This document shows positions 9,791-20,739 of a stretch of DNA of 64,000 nucleotides, piece by piece (the first letter of the stretch is position 1; every line of letters begins with the position of its first letter). The DNA lies in NCBI GenBank assembly GCA_949358305.1, contig CASHSZ010000147.1, forward strand, positions 1 through 64,000, given 5' to 3'. The notes below the pieces were generated by a model. That model was not told the DNA's origin. It saw only the letters and a program-made list of their open reading frames with translations, and ran no database searches. Source of the stretch: Strigamia acuminata. Its lineage: Eukaryota > Arthropoda > Chilopoda > Geophilomorpha > Linotaeniidae. The translations under genes were made by a program, and so were the position numbers.

Positions 9791-12700
9791 ATGCAAAAGG
9801 CTTCCGAAGCAACGTCGGGACGTGTACCGGTCCTGACGACCGGCAACTACGAACAATGGCAACGAACAGTTAAGATGTTGCTCAAAAGTGAAGGCCTGTG
9901 GCATCACGTCACAGAAGACGGCGAGGAGGATTTTCTGAAGACGGCGGATGACAAGGAGAAACGCAAATATCAACGTCGCAAGGAACGAGCCCTAGGAACC
10001 ATTTATTGTTTGGTATCCGAAGCCAAACAGTCGGCACTCGATGGCTGCGAGACACCGAAGGAACAATGGGACATGCTCGCCAAGATCTACGCCCCCAGTT
10101 CACTCGCCCGTCAGGCAGCTATGCGCCGACAGTTCTTGCAATTGAAACTGGAGCCGAACGAGGAGATGCCCGATTTCCTGGGGCGTGTAGACCTGATGGT
10201 TCGTCAATTGAAGGACATCGGAGAGGACATTCTCCCTCGACATCAGGCCTACCAGTACCTCGATTTTCTTCCGGCGGATTACGACCAGGCAACGTTCTCC
10301 ATTTACCATTGGCCGTTGGCGAATTTTACCCCGGCCAAAGTCTCCGAACAGCTCTTGTCGGAATACCTTCGTTTGAAGTCGAAATCCGATCACAATACGA
10401 AGAAGACGTCGGCATTCGCCGCGGACAATCGCAACCGCAGTCAATCTCGCAATCCTCGTCCACTATCGCAAATTCGTTGTTTCAATTGCGATCAGATGGG
10501 CCACTACGCGAACAAATGCCCTCTTCCGCGCCGACAATCGAAGGAACAGCAACCGGCAGCTGCACTACAAGGTCGATCTCGCAGCAAAAACCGACGACGG
10601 AAGGGAACCAATTCTCAGCAACCCGGTGGTCAAAGCCGTGAAATTTCCCGCCCGCGACGTGATGCTGCGTACCTCTTGTCTGCGCCACCAGTTGTTACAG
10701 CACCGACTGTGCATTTCCTCCAATCCCACGAATGGATCGTTGATTGCGGCGCAACCGACCACGTGTCGCACGTTAAAGCGTGGTTCACGAACTTTGTTTC
10801 CGTTGTCCCGTTCAACATCGAGCTGGGACAAGGCAGTTCGAAGGTCACAGGCAAAGGTGATGTTCCGGTCAAGTCGCTCATCGATGGCTGCGAATGCACC
10901 GTAATGCTACGCGACGTCTTATTCGCACCGGACTTCGGCGCCAATCTTATCTCGGTTTCTCGGATTGATAAATGCGGACATCACATCCACATTCACAACT
11001 CGGAATTGCACACGTATGAAACGGACATCAAACTAAGTGTTCTTCGGGCGAAACAGAAGTCTGGACTTTATTTCGTGGATGGGCTTATCTCGTCATTCGC
11101 CGCTCCGACTAATGTTTCGAGTTCTCCACCCGTTTCATCGTTGCCTCCGACTCCGACACCGACCACTCTAGTGACGAAGGAAGAGGACTTTCCCGCATTG
11201 CCCAAGTCTTCCAACAAGGCTAAGACGAAGTCGGCTGACAATATGACCGATTTCCGCTTGCCCGTCTCCTCGAACACCTTACTGGTCCCTTCATTTTTTC
11301 CTACCAGTCCTGCTCCTATTCCCGGATCCCAACCTCAACAGATCCGGATGTATTCCAATGCCCTCAAATCTCCTCTTCCCGTTGCCAAGTCAAACGCAAC
11401 ATCACCTCCTCCTGTTGCTAAGTCAAATGCAACATCACCTCTTAAACCGGTTACTACGTTGGTCAACGTCGCGGATGCCACGGGATTGTGGCACAGCAGA
11501 CTGGGTCACCTGCACACCAAAGCCATGCGGACTTTGGCTGCTAACTCCCAGGTTTACGGACTTGATCCAGCTGCTGTTCGACAGGAACTTTCATGCAACA
11601 CGTGCCGTGTCGCCAAGTCTACGCGTGCTCCGCATAAGTCGATTTCCGCGCCTTCGACCACGAAACCGCTTGAATTGCTTCACATGGACGTCTGGGGCCC
11701 GTCGAGACTGCCTTCCATTGGTGGCGCTAATTTCGCCTTCACCATTATCGACGACGCCACCAGATATGCCTGGCTTTTCCCGATCGCCCGTAAATCCGAT
11801 GTTTTTGCTACCTTCAAAGACTTTGTTTCCCGTGTTGAACGTATAGCCGATTGCCGGATCAAAACGATTCGTACCGACCGTGGAGGAGAATTCATTTCAA
11901 GGGATTTTGACCGTTATCTCGCCGACAAGGGCATTGTTGCACAACGGACCAATCCCGCGAGCCCACAAATGAACGGAGTCGCCGAACGCCTGAACCGGAC
12001 GATGGGCGATTATCTCCGCTCCGTTAGATCCGAAACCGGATTTCCGCATACGCTTTGGGCCGAACTTGCTGTGACTTTCGTGTACATCAAGAACCGAAGT
12101 CCGCATTCGAAGCTCAACGACGAAATCCCGTACATTTTGTGGCGCCAGCGAGCTCTCTCCGTCAGACATTTTCGTAAAATCGGTTCCAAGTGCTGGGTGC
12201 ACTTCACCGCGCCTGGACGCAACAAACTGGATCCTCGAGCGTGGGAGGGATTTCTCGTCGGCTACGCTTCTGGTACTCGCGGTTATCGAGTTTTGAATCC
12301 GGCTACGAACACTGTCACCGAAACTGTCCACGTCCAAATCGATGAACGGCAGAACTTTAAACGCTCGCCCTTTTATGTTCCGGATCCGGATGACAATGCT
12401 CCACCCATGGAGGAGCCTGCTCGTGGCCACACCCCGTCGCGTGTCACTTTTCATGATAATTTCCCAACTCAACCTTGGCCTCGACGACGTCGCGATTCGG
12501 ATAACGATTCTTCCGCCGGCAGTAGTGACGATGATGGAATTATCAGTCGTGCTCAGTCTGTCGCTTCGACCGCTCCGTCTTTCGCTTCATTTGCCCCGTC
12601 CGCCGCTGCAAGCGTGCCTCTGGATGGTGAGGCTATTCCTGATGGCTCCGTGACCGCTGCCGATGACTCCGTTACTGCAGCGACCGTTGCAGGACATGGC

Positions 12701-14698
12701 CAATTTTCTCCAACCATACGTTCCACGCGTTTACCCCAGCTGCGACGTTCGATCTCTTACCCAACTCTTCCATGTCTTGACGATACCACGGCGATGTCTG
12801 TACAGGGTTCTGACTTTGACGACGACCTTCTTGACGAAGCGGCCGCCTTGCCTATTCCCGCTCCGGGTACGCCTAATTTGGCCCCTTTACGTGCTCTTCA
12901 TTGCCCTTGGAGTTTTATTGGCGGCGTTTCGCCCTTCAGCGGATGGAGGAGAGAGGAACATCTCCGGAAAGATCAAATCCCGGGAAAGATCAAGGTCGAC
13001 GTTTATTATTATCCGGAACACGGTGTCCGCTTGCGGTCGCAGAACGATATCGCCGCTTATTGTTTCGCACATCGGCTACCGTATGACGAGTCTATTTTCT
13101 TTTTTGGCAATTTGGAACACCACATGCCCTATGTTCCACCATCGCCTCATCGTGTCTTCATGTGTTTTCGGGAACCGGCCACATATGCCGAAGCAGTTAA
13201 ATTGCCCGAAGCACCGAAATGGACCGAAGCAATCGACGAGGAGCTTTCTACTTTCAAGAAGCGCGAGGTTTACAAAGAGGTTCCGCGTCCACCGGATAAG
13301 ACAGTCCTAGGTTGCAAGTGGATTTTCAAGTTAAAATCTGATGCCACCGGGACAATTCATCGATACCGTGCCCGACTTGTCGCACAAGGTTTCCGCCAAA
13401 CAATGGGCGTTGATTTCGATGAAGTTTTTAGTCCGGTAGTTAACTTCGTGCTCATCCGATTTTTCTTCTGTCTTCTAGTCGTCTTGTTAGGATGGAGGGA
13501 TACTCATCTCGACGTAAAATGTGCCTACCTCTACGGCGACCTCGACCACGAAATCTACATGCGGATTCCCGCCGGTGCCACATGCTCCTCGCCCGACAAC
13601 GTCTGGTTGTTGACCAAATCGCTTTACGGTCTTCATCAGTCGGGGCGCATGTGGTACCAAAAGCTCGATGAAACGTTAACCGGACTCGGATTCCAGAAAT
13701 TTCCGGCTTGTAATTGCGTTTACGCATTTGGACATTCGGCCATCATGTTAGTTTACGTTGACGACATCGTTTTATTTTACGCGTCGGAGAACATCCGAGA
13801 CCGTATTCTTGCATTGATCACGAGCAAGTTCAAAATCGTCAACCTCGGCCCGATAACCAAGTTGCTCGGAGTGGAATTCGAGCGTCGTGACGGGAAAGTC
13901 TTCATGACTGAACGCAATTACATCGATAAACTCCTCAAAAAGTTTAATGTTTCGTCCGATGCACTCATTAAAGTGCCTGTTACACCGGGAACCACGCTCG
14001 TGAAAGGCTCGTTGGACAATCTTCCGGATTTCCCGTATCGGTCGCTCATCGGATCATTACTTTTTCTCGCTTCTCGCACTCGTCCCGATATCTTATACTC
14101 GGTCATCGCTCTCTCGCAGTACAACAACTGCTACGACCAAAGCCACATTAAGTGTTTGCTTCAAGTTCTTCGATATGTGGCCAATACGAGTGATTATTCC
14201 ATCGAACTTTCGAAATGCGATTCGAGTCAACTGTGGGGTTGCACAGACGCCTCTTGGGCCTCCGACATTGCTACATCGAGATCATTCGGCGGATACGTTG
14301 TCTACATCGGAAGTGTGCCCATTGGCTGGAGCTGCAAGAAACAGACCAGCGTTGCCTGCTCCACTATGGAAGCCGAATTTGTGGCATTAGTCGAAATCGT
14401 CAAAGAATTATACTGGTTGGACAGTATTTATCAAGTATTTCCGCCTTTACGTCGATTATCGAAACCGATCATATTTTCCGATGCCCTCGCCTCGATTCAG
14501 TTCACGAACAACGACATCGAGAACTCGAAAACGAAACATATTCGAGTGAAGTTTCACTGGCTTCGTGAGTGGCATATTGCCGGTTGTTTCGAACTCCGCA
14601 AGATTCCGGGTGAGATAAATGTATCCGACATTTTCACCAAGTGGCTCAGTTCAGAGCGCCTCCGGAATTTATTATCACGCATTTTCGTCTCGAAGTAA
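9791..14698 (+). CDS. Copia-B Gag-Pol polyprotein, intact, 1635 aa
   Basis: Ty1/copia polyprotein in one frame. Motifs counted from this start: CCHC knuckle CFNCDQMGHYANKC at 230, protease DCGATDH with D318, integrase zinc region HSRLGHLH and CNTC, integrase triad D633, D696, E732 (35 residues between the last two), reverse transcriptase YVDD at 1324-1325, and RNase H motifs CTDASWAS and STMEAEF near the end. The frame is open upstream to 9743, but the ATG at 9791 (MQKA) matches the Copia-A start, so the extra 16 residues are left out. A Ser/Pro-rich linker separates integrase from reverse transcriptase. No disabling change is visible. Confidence 0.95.
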   Translation: MQKASEATSGRVPVLTTGNYEQWQRTVKMLLKSEGLWHHVTEDGEEDFLKTADDKEKRKYQRRKERALGTIYCLVSEAKQSALDGCETPKEQWDMLAKIYAPSSLARQAAMRRQFLQLKLEPNEEMPDFLGRVDLMVRQLKDIGEDILPRHQAYQYLDFLPADYDQATFSIYHWPLANFTPAKVSEQLLSEYLRLKSKSDHNTKKTSAFAADNRNRSQSRNPRPLSQIRCFNCDQMGHYANKCPLPRRQSKEQQPAAALQGRSRSKNRRRKGTNSQQPGGQSREISRPRRDAAYLLSAPPVVTAPTVHFLQSHEWIVDCGATDHVSHVKAWFTNFVSVVPFNIELGQGSSKVTGKGDVPVKSLIDGCECTVMLRDVLFAPDFGANLISVSRIDKCGHHIHIHNSELHTYETDIKLSVLRAKQKSGLYFVDGLISSFAAPTNVSSSPPVSSLPPTPTPTTLVTKEEDFPALPKSSNKAKTKSADNMTDFRLPVSSNTLLVPSFFPTSPAPIPGSQPQQIRMYSNALKSPLPVAKSNATSPPPVAKSNATSPLKPVTTLVNVADATGLWHSRLGHLHTKAMRTLAANSQVYGLDPAAVRQELSCNTCRVAKSTRAPHKSISAPSTTKPLELLHMDVWGPSRLPSIGGANFAFTIIDDATRYAWLFPIARKSDVFATFKDFVSRVERIADCRIKTIRTDRGGEFISRDFDRYLADKGIVAQRTNPASPQMNGVAERLNRTMGDYLRSVRSETGFPHTLWAELAVTFVYIKNRSPHSKLNDEIPYILWRQRALSVRHFRKIGSKCWVHFTAPGRNKLDPRAWEGFLVGYASGTRGYRVLNPATNTVTETVHVQIDERQNFKRSPFYVPDPDDNAPPMEEPARGHTPSRVTFHDNFPTQPWPRRRRDSDNDSSAGSSDDDGIISRAQSVASTAPSFASFAPSAAASVPLDGEAIPDGSVTAADDSVTAATVAGHGQFSPTIRSTRLPQLRRSISYPTLPCLDDTTAMSVQGSDFDDDLLDEAAALPIPAPGTPNLAPLRALHCPWSFIGGVSPFSGWRREEHLRKDQIPGKIKVDVYYYPEHGVRLRSQNDIAAYCFAHRLPYDESIFFFGNLEHHMPYVPPSPHRVFMCFREPATYAEAVKLPEAPKWTEAIDEELSTFKKREVYKEVPRPPDKTVLGCKWIFKLKSDATGTIHRYRARLVAQGFRQTMGVDFDEVFSPVVNFVLIRFFFCLLVVLLGWRDTHLDVKCAYLYGDLDHEIYMRIPAGATCSSPDNVWLLTKSLYGLHQSGRMWYQKLDETLTGLGFQKFPACNCVYAFGHSAIMLVYVDDIVLFYASENIRDRILALITSKFKIVNLGPITKLLGVEFERRDGKVFMTERNYIDKLLKKFNVSSDALIKVPVTPGTTLVKGSLDNLPDFPYRSLIGSLLFLASRTRPDILYSVIALSQYNNCYDQSHIKCLLQVLRYVANTSDYSIELSKCDSSQLWGCTDASWASDIATSRSFGGYVVYIGSVPIGWSCKKQTSVACSTMEAEFVALVEIVKELYWLDSIYQVFPPLRRLSKPIIFSDALASIQFTNNDIENSKTKHIRVKFHWLREWHIAGCFELRKIPGEINVSDIFTKWLSSERLRNLLSRIFVSK

Positions 14699-14732
14699 CT
14701 TTTTCGATCACTCAACACCGACATTTTACATC

Positions 14733-14743
14733 GAAGGAGGGAA
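14733..14743 (+). other. Copia-B polypurine tract
   Basis: GAAGGAGGGAA directly precedes the 3' LTR and is the likely plus-strand primer site. It lies 35 bases after the Gag-Pol stop, much closer than in Copia-A and Copia-C, so Copia-B lacks their 3' untranslated hairpin. Confidence 0.8.
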
Positions 14744-14744
14744 T

Positions 14745-15298
14745 TGTTGGACTTTGGAACCGCTTTTCACCTAATTAAATCGTTTTTCGATGTGAAATGA
14801 CTTTGAAATGTTTATTTTATTATCCATCGGTTATCTTTTCTTATTCGGGGTAATTTAGTATTGTTTCTTATGTTTTTCCTTAGTTTCTATGTAAAGGGAA
14901 TGCATGATGCCTTTTAGATGTGTCTTATCCATCTGGCATCATGCATCCTCTATTCTGTGTGTATTTCTACTTATTGTTTCTATTTTCGGCCACCAGATGT
15001 CTCTGGGCACTTTGCAAATGGCCGCGCACACAGCCAGTGTGTTTCTCTATGTTTTCCAATGGTTTTTGGATCAATTATGTAAGTTTTCTCGAATTAAAGT
15101 GTATTTTGTTAATTATCAGTATTAGTTTATGTGCCACACGTCGTTATAAGTGTGGCACACGCGTTTTCTGGCCCAATACAGACCCGAACTCGCGTTTACG
15201 CATCACGGCAATTTTTCCAGCTCATGCATTGCCGTGAGCACGTTATTTTCACGCTTCCAGCACGATTTATCGTGCATTTATTGCGCCACAGAGCTACA
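14745..15298 (+). repeat. Copia-B 3' LTR, 554 bp
   Basis: Same sequence as the 5' LTR at 8523-9076 by direct reading. It ends CTACA and is followed by the duplicated target TAGTC. Confidence 0.95.
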
Positions 15299-15345
15299 TA
15301 GTCACCCCCGAAATGCGGATTTCGCGGAAGCCAATCCGCGAAAAG
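15299..15345 (-). repeat. Repeat X copy a (right part)
   Basis: The segment after Copia-B, containing CCCCCGAAATGCGGATTTCG and a CCAATCCGCGAAAAGG end, is the reverse complement of 17,037-17,084. It completes the repeat copy interrupted by Copia-B and then abuts T-satellite DNA. Confidence 0.7.
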
Positions 15346-16083
15346 GTTAGACGGACGAAGGGATGCCGGTGCGGGAGCTTATTTTCGGGGCAAGTCGTCG
15401 GGGCTGCCGCTGCCGTCGCCGCTCAACGACACCATTTGCCCCTATTCTCGTCGGGACGGGCGCGTTCTATTTCCGATTTATTTGTTTCTTCATTTATTTA
15501 TTATTTTGACCGGCCCGAAGGCCAGTCTGAGACCGAGAGAGCGAGGGAGGCCTTCAAAAAGGACGCCTACAGGCATTGGAAGCGAGAACCCGGCTACCAC
15601 GCCGCCCGGCGGGTACTGAGCCGCTCGACCGAGCGGCGGGCCCGAGTTCCGCTGGCGATCTGAAAGTGTTGGCAAAACCCATCGAACGTGTTGAGGAAGA
15701 CTCCCATCGACTGGGACGGCGCGAGACCCCCGGAAGATGAAAATAAAATACGAAACAACGGATTCCCTACAAATTTTTTTTCCCGGTAAATTACGACGAA
15801 GATAATCTAATTAACGGTTAAAGTACGAACCGCAGAGTCGGTGCCACGACCGGAGAATTAAAAATTTAATCGTCTTTCTTTTTCGGGTGATATTTTTTAC
15901 TCCGTACCGATCGCCACGTCAGACACGAGTAGGATGCACGCGACCGCGCGCACGTTTAAACGAACGAACGAACGAACGGATGCCGACGCGGAAACTTATT
16001 TTCGGGGCGAGTTGTCGGGGCTGTCGTTGCTGCCGCCACCGCCGCCGCTCAGCGACCCCAGTTGCCCCAATTTTACGGCCAAT

Positions 16084-16114
<31 letters not shown>

Positions 16115-16450
16115 TTTTGACCGGCCCGAAGGCCAGTCTGAGAGACACGGGATGAACGCGCACAAATGCCACATCATCGACCGGACGCTGAAGCATCGAC
16201 CGTTTACTCGGTCGAGGAAATTTTAAACTATACAACCATCGACCGGTCAGTTGGGGAGGCGCGCCCGGTACTATACGAGACGGTCCGCCCCGATCTGAAA
16301 ACGCTCGCCGAACCCGCAGAACGCGTTGGGTGAGACTCGCGTCGACTGCGACGACGCGAGACTCCCGGAAAGTGAAAATAAAATACGAAACGATTGATTT
16401 TCTGTAAAAATTTTATTATGACGAGTTGCAACGAAGATAACCTAATTAAT
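15346..16450 (-). repeat. T-satellite, two units in reverse orientation
   Basis: Two tandem units, about 611 bp apart, match the 41.6-50.7 kb array on the opposite strand. Diagnostic parts are the hairpin GACCGGCC-CGAA-GGCCAGTC (near 15,509 and 16,120), the adjoining (ATTT)n run, and the conserved block with CTAATTAACGGTTAAAG. The two units differ in the variable segment, so they are old relative to each other. No coding function is supported. Confidence 0.75.
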
Positions 16451-17034
16451 GACTGGAGCACACGGCGCGAAATTAATCCTATGATCGGGAAATGCATTTA
16501 TATTTTTTAAAGACTCTGGTTTGATCAGGCACAAACGTTTATGTACGAGATCCAACGTCCGATCACGTGACATGTGATATATTTCGCAAAACCACCACGC
16601 CGTTTCTCCAAATTAGGTTTTCACGAAACTCGATTCTATTTTTACCCACGTGGTCACGTGCCCTTCCCGATATCAAAATCGCGTTTTAGCGAAACCCGAA
16701 GTTTCGTTTTTAATCGGCTGTTTTTGTTGGACACGAAGAAGCGTTATAGCGCGATCGCGCTAAGCGAGATTTGTAAAGTTGAGGATGCGTTACAACGCGT
16801 TTTCAAAAAGCGGTTTGCCAAGAATGATAAAACACGCGCGATCGTGCGGATTGTACGAATAGGTGAAATCCGCAGAATCCGCCACGAGACTGCGAACAGG
16901 GGGTCAAGGTATAGGCCGCCGTAATGTTAAAAATAGGGTCCCTTTCGCACTCCGAGAAATCCGCATGCGCGCCATAAGGTTAAGCACTCCAGAAGCGTGT
17001 GTCGCACGCGTCGGCGCGCCGCTAAAAACATATC
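16451..17034. other. Intergenic, no feature recognised
   Basis: A 116-codon frame covers much of this stretch but has no recognisable domain or splice context. Sequence between the T-satellite and repeat X copy b appears unique within the window. Confidence 0.4.
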
Positions 17035-17290
17035 CTTTTCGCGGATTGGCTTCCGCGAAATCCGCATTTCGGGGGCGACTATTCTGGGGATTCCGGGTGG
17101 ACCAAACTCTTCCGGAAAACATCCGGGGTGGTGTTGGGAGTGTCAATAGACTGTTTTGTGTCAAGGTTGTCAATTTTCATGTGAGTATTGGAAGGTTCAT
17201 TTCTGCACATTCTCATGTATTTTTTTTCACAGGAGCGACAAGGAGCAATGAAGCGGGATCGAGCGAGAGTGGGTAAAATAAACTGGTTTA
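17035..17290 (+). repeat. Repeat X copy b
   Basis: Uninterrupted copy in the plus orientation. It starts around CGCGGATTGGCTTCCGCGAA, holds the core ACCAAACTCTTCCGGAAAA, and ends near GGGTAAAATAAACTGG. Homologous to copy a (8290-8522 plus 15,299-15,345, reversed) and more distantly to copy c at 34,325-34,560. Class undetermined. Confidence 0.7.
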
Positions 17291-17398
17291 CGTCTCCAAT
17301 GCGCGTTCAAGATGGAATACGAACTCGGAATCGACTCCAACACGCGTTCGCGTGACATACGGACGCATTCAAGACCCAGATCAAAAAATGATCTCGTA

Positions 17399-18490
17399 TT
17401 CGACTCGCTTTCGAGTCGAGTACGAATTTTGCCCTTCTTCAACGCGAAATCGTATTCGACTCGTTTTCGAGTCGAATGCGAATTTTGCCCTTCTTCAACG
17501 CGAAATCGTATTCGACTCGTTTTCGAGTCGAATGCGAATTTTGCCCTTCTTCAACGCGAAATCGTATTCGACTCGTTTTCGAGTCGAATGCGAATTTTGC
17601 CCTTCTTCAACGCGAAATCGTATTCGACTCGTTTTCGAGTCGAATGCGAATTTTGCCCTTCTTCAACGCGAAATCGTATTCGACTCGTTTTCGAGTCGAA
17701 TGCGAATTTTGCCCTTCTTCAACGCGAAATCGTATTCGACTCGTTTTCGAGTCGAGTGCGAATTTTGCCCTTCTTCAACGCGAAATCGTATTCGACTCGT
17801 TTTCGAGTCGAGTGCGAATTTTGCCCTTCTTCAACGCGAAATCGTATTCGACTCGTTTTCGAGTCGAATGCGAATTTTGCCCTTCTTTAACGCGAAATCG
17901 TATTCGACTCGTTTTCGAGTCGAATGCGAATTTTGCCCTTCTTTAACGCGAAATCGTATTCGACTCGTTTTCGAGTCGAATGCGAATTTTGCCCTTCTTC
18001 AACGCGAAATCGTATTCGACTCGTTTTCGAGTCGAATGCGAATTTTGCCCTTCTTTAACGCGAAATCGTATTCGACTCGTTTTCGAGTCGAATGCGAATT
18101 TTGCCCTTCTTTAACGCGAAATCGTATTCGACTCGTTTTCGAGTCGAATGCGAATTTTGCCCTTCTTCAACGCGAAATCGTATTCGACTCGTTTTCGAGT
18201 CGAATGCGAATTTTGCCCTTCTTCAACGCGAAATCGTATTCGACTCGTTTTCGAGTCGAATGCGAATTTTGCCCTTCTTCAACGCGAAATCGTATTCGAC
18301 TCGTTTTCGAGTCGAATGCGAATTTTGCCCTTCTTTAACGCGAAATCGTATTCGACTCGTTTTCGAGTCGAATGCGAATTTTGCCCTTCTTCAACGCGAA
18401 ATCGTATTCGACTCGTTTTCGAGTCGAGTACGAATTTTGCCCTTTCTTTCTCAACGCGAAATCGTATTCGACTCGTTTTCGAGTCGAATA
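17399..18490 (+). repeat. 56-bp hairpin minisatellite, about 19 units
   Basis: Near-perfect tandem units of 56 bp. Each contains a hairpin with 10-bp arms, ATTCGACTCG and CGAGTCGAAT, around TTTT, and a spacer beginning GCGAATTTTGCCCTTCTT. Few positions vary (AATGCG or AGTGCG or AGTACG; CTTCAA or CTTTAA). The unit is not a multiple of three and has no stop, so frames of over 300 codons run through it in all three phases. These are artefacts of the repeat. The reverse-complement array is at 19,600-20,148 and 27,616-28,510. Confidence 0.95.
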
Positions 18491-18499
18491 CGAGATAGT

Positions 18500-19480
18500 C
18501 GATGACCCGTTCCCGGACTTTGACTCGTACGACTCGTATTCGAGATGTATTCGAGATGTATTCGAATCGTATTCGAGTCGCATTCGAGATGGTCGATGAT
18601 TTCCACTCGCTCGTATACGCGTTGTATACGAGCTCGTATTTTGATCGTAATCGTAAACGAATCGTTTACAAGTCGTATACAAGTTGTATACGACGTGTAT
18701 ACACCTCGTATACGAACGAAGTTTGGAAAATCCACCGGATACTTACTACGACATGAAAACACATAGTAGTCACATACGTCTTATTTGGAAATTGTGTTTT
18801 CACAAACTTTGTTCGTATACGAGGTGTATACACGTCGTATACAACTTGTATACGACTTGTAAACGATTCGTTTACGATTACGATCAAAATACGAGCTCGT
18901 ATACAACGCGTATACGAGCGAGTGGAAATCATCGACCATCTCGAATACGACTCGAATTCGAGTCGCATCCGAATCGAATACGAGATAGTCGATGACCCGT
19001 TCCCGGACTTTGACTCGTACGACTCGTATTCGAGATGTATTCGAGATGTATTCGAATCGTATTCGAGTCGTATTCGAGATGGTCGATGATTTCCACTCGC
19101 TCGTATACGCGTTGTATACGAGCTCGTATTTTGATCGTAATCGTAAACGAATCGTTTACAAGTCGTATACAAGTTGTATACGACGTGTATACACCTCGTA
19201 TACGAACGAAGTTTGGAAAATCCACCGGATACTTACTACGACATGAAAACACATAGTAGTCACATACGTCTTATTTGGAAATTGTGTTTTCACAAACTTT
19301 GTTTGTATACGAGGTGTATACACGTCGTATACAACTTGTATACGACTTGTAAACGATTCGTTTACAATTACGATCAAAATACGAGCTCGTATACAACGCG
19401 TATACGAGCGAGTGGAAATCATCGACCATCTCGAATACGACTCGAATTCGATTCGTATTCGATTCGAATACGATTCGAAT
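18500..19480. repeat. Two tandem 490-bp units, each a large GTATAC-rich palindrome
   Basis: 18,502-18,990 and 18,992-19,480 are nearly identical direct repeats. Inside the first, about 136 bp at 18,589-18,723 recurs in reverse complement at 18,804-18,940 around an 80-bp loop that includes CCACCGGATACTTACTACG. The arms are dense in CGTATACG-like self-complementary hexamers to octamers. The second unit has the same fold. Frames here reflect the repeat and are not considered genes. Confidence 0.9.
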
Positions 19481-19600
19481 TCGATTCGAATACGATTCGA
19501 ATTCGATTCGAATACGAATACGATCAAAATACGAACTCGTAACAACTCGAATACGAATCAAAGTCCGGGAAACAAAAATCGACCATCTCGTATACGATTC
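19481..19600. repeat. Short GATTCGAATAC-type tandem repeats
   Basis: Degenerate 11-12 bp units such as GATTCGAATAC lead from the palindromic units into the reversed 56-bp array. This is an extension of the same TCGAAT-rich satellite vocabulary. Confidence 0.7.
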
Positions 19601-20148
19601 GAAAGCGAGTCGAATACGATTTCGCGTTGAGGAAGGGCAAAATTCGCATTCGACTCGAAAACGAGTCGAATACGATTTCGCGTTGAAGAAGGGCAAAATT
19701 CGTACTCGACTCGAAAACGAGTCGAATACGATTTCGCGTTGAAGAAGGGCAAAATTCGCATTCGACTCGAAAACGAGTCGAATACGATTTCGCGTTAAAG
19801 AAGGGCAAAATTCGCATTCGACTCGAAAACGAGTCGAATACGATTTCGCGTTGAAGAAGGGCAAAATTCGCATTCGACTCGAAAACGAGTCGAATACGAT
19901 TTCGCGTTAAAGAAGGGCAAAATTCGCATTCGACTCGAAAACGAGTCGAATACAATTTCGCGTTGAAAAAGGGCAAAATTCGTACTCGACTCGAAAACGA
20001 GTCGAATACGATTTCGCGTTGAAGAAGGGCAAAATTCGCATTCGACTCGAAAACGAGTCGAATACGATTTCGCGTTGAAGAAGGGCAAAATTCGCATTCG
20101 ACTCGAAAACGAGTCGAATACGATTTCGCGTTGAAGAAGGGCAAAATT
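19600..20148 (-). repeat. 56-bp hairpin minisatellite, reversed, left of Copia-C
   Basis: About ten units, reverse complement of the array at 17,399-18,490. The array ends exactly at the Copia-C 5' LTR; AAATT at 20,144-20,148 is the duplicated target. Confidence 0.95.
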
Positions 20149-20725
20149 TGTTGGTCTAAAAGACCATTTTATATGTCGATGAGACATAGAATCTTATTAT
20201 GTTACATTCTAATCATTTATTCCGATATTTATTTTATATCAAATCCCAATTGTCTTTATATAATTTGATATAATGATTTAATGTTTATTTACATCTCAAA
20301 TAGCTTATTTCCAATGTTTACAATTGTATTTGTTTTTTAAGCATGGAGTATCATGCTTTATTTAGCCACAATGTTTAATTCCCTTTAATTTTATGTCATG
20401 TGTTTACAATTACCGACACAAGGTGTCGCAATGTACACTTTTCCACTTGTCAACATGGCGCCCACCTCGAGAGCGAGCTGCTCCGCCATTTTCCATTAAT
20501 CCTGGACTCAATTGTTAAGTATGTTATTATTAAACCTTATTTTATAGTTTTAACAAGTGTTAAGTCTTGTCTTTCCGGCATATAAGCGCTTTTCTGCGCG
20601 GCCGTCGTTCGTTTCCTTGCAAAACGTCGTCGACACGTTCGTGCGTGCAGCACGACGCCATCGTCGTTATAATTCGCTTCCACGTTTCGGTTCACGCCGA
20701 ATTTGCGCCGCTCTCCTCTGCTACA
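20149..20725 (+). repeat. Copia-C 5' LTR, 577 bp
   Basis: Begins TGTTGGTCTAAAAGACC, whose GGTCT...AGACC is self-complementary, and ends CTCCTCTGCTACA. No difference from the 3' LTR was seen by eye. Confidence 0.95.
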
Positions 20726-20727
20726 GT

Positions 20728-20739
20728 TGGTAGCAGAGG
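20728..20739 (+). other. Copia-C primer-binding site
   Basis: TGGTAGCAGAGG, two bases after the LTR, identical to the sites of Copia-B and Copia-D, so all three probably use the same tRNA primer. Confidence 0.85.

Larger units (their letters stand above)
8523..15298 (+). mobile_element. Copia-B: complete Ty1/copia retrotransposon, 6776 bp
   Basis: Two 554-bp LTRs that look identical flank a primer-binding site, a long leader, one intact Gag-Pol frame and a polypurine tract. The insertion made a 5-bp duplication, TAGTC, at 8518-8522 and 15,299-15,303. It sits inside a copy of repeat X in the opposite orientation. Identical LTRs, a perfect duplication and an unbroken frame point to a very recent insertion with all visible parts needed for mobility. 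Confidence 0.96.

Noticed and set aside
17399-18490. Resemblance to a CRISPR array (regular hairpin repeats)
   Set aside because: The whole 56-bp unit repeats with no unique spacers, and the DNA is eukaryotic.
17312-18505. Frames of up to 328 codons in the 56-bp array, and similar ones at 19,271-20,187 and 27,427-28,456
   Set aside because: The unit has no stop in any phase and is not a multiple of three, so long frames arise in all phases. There are no splice sites or domains.
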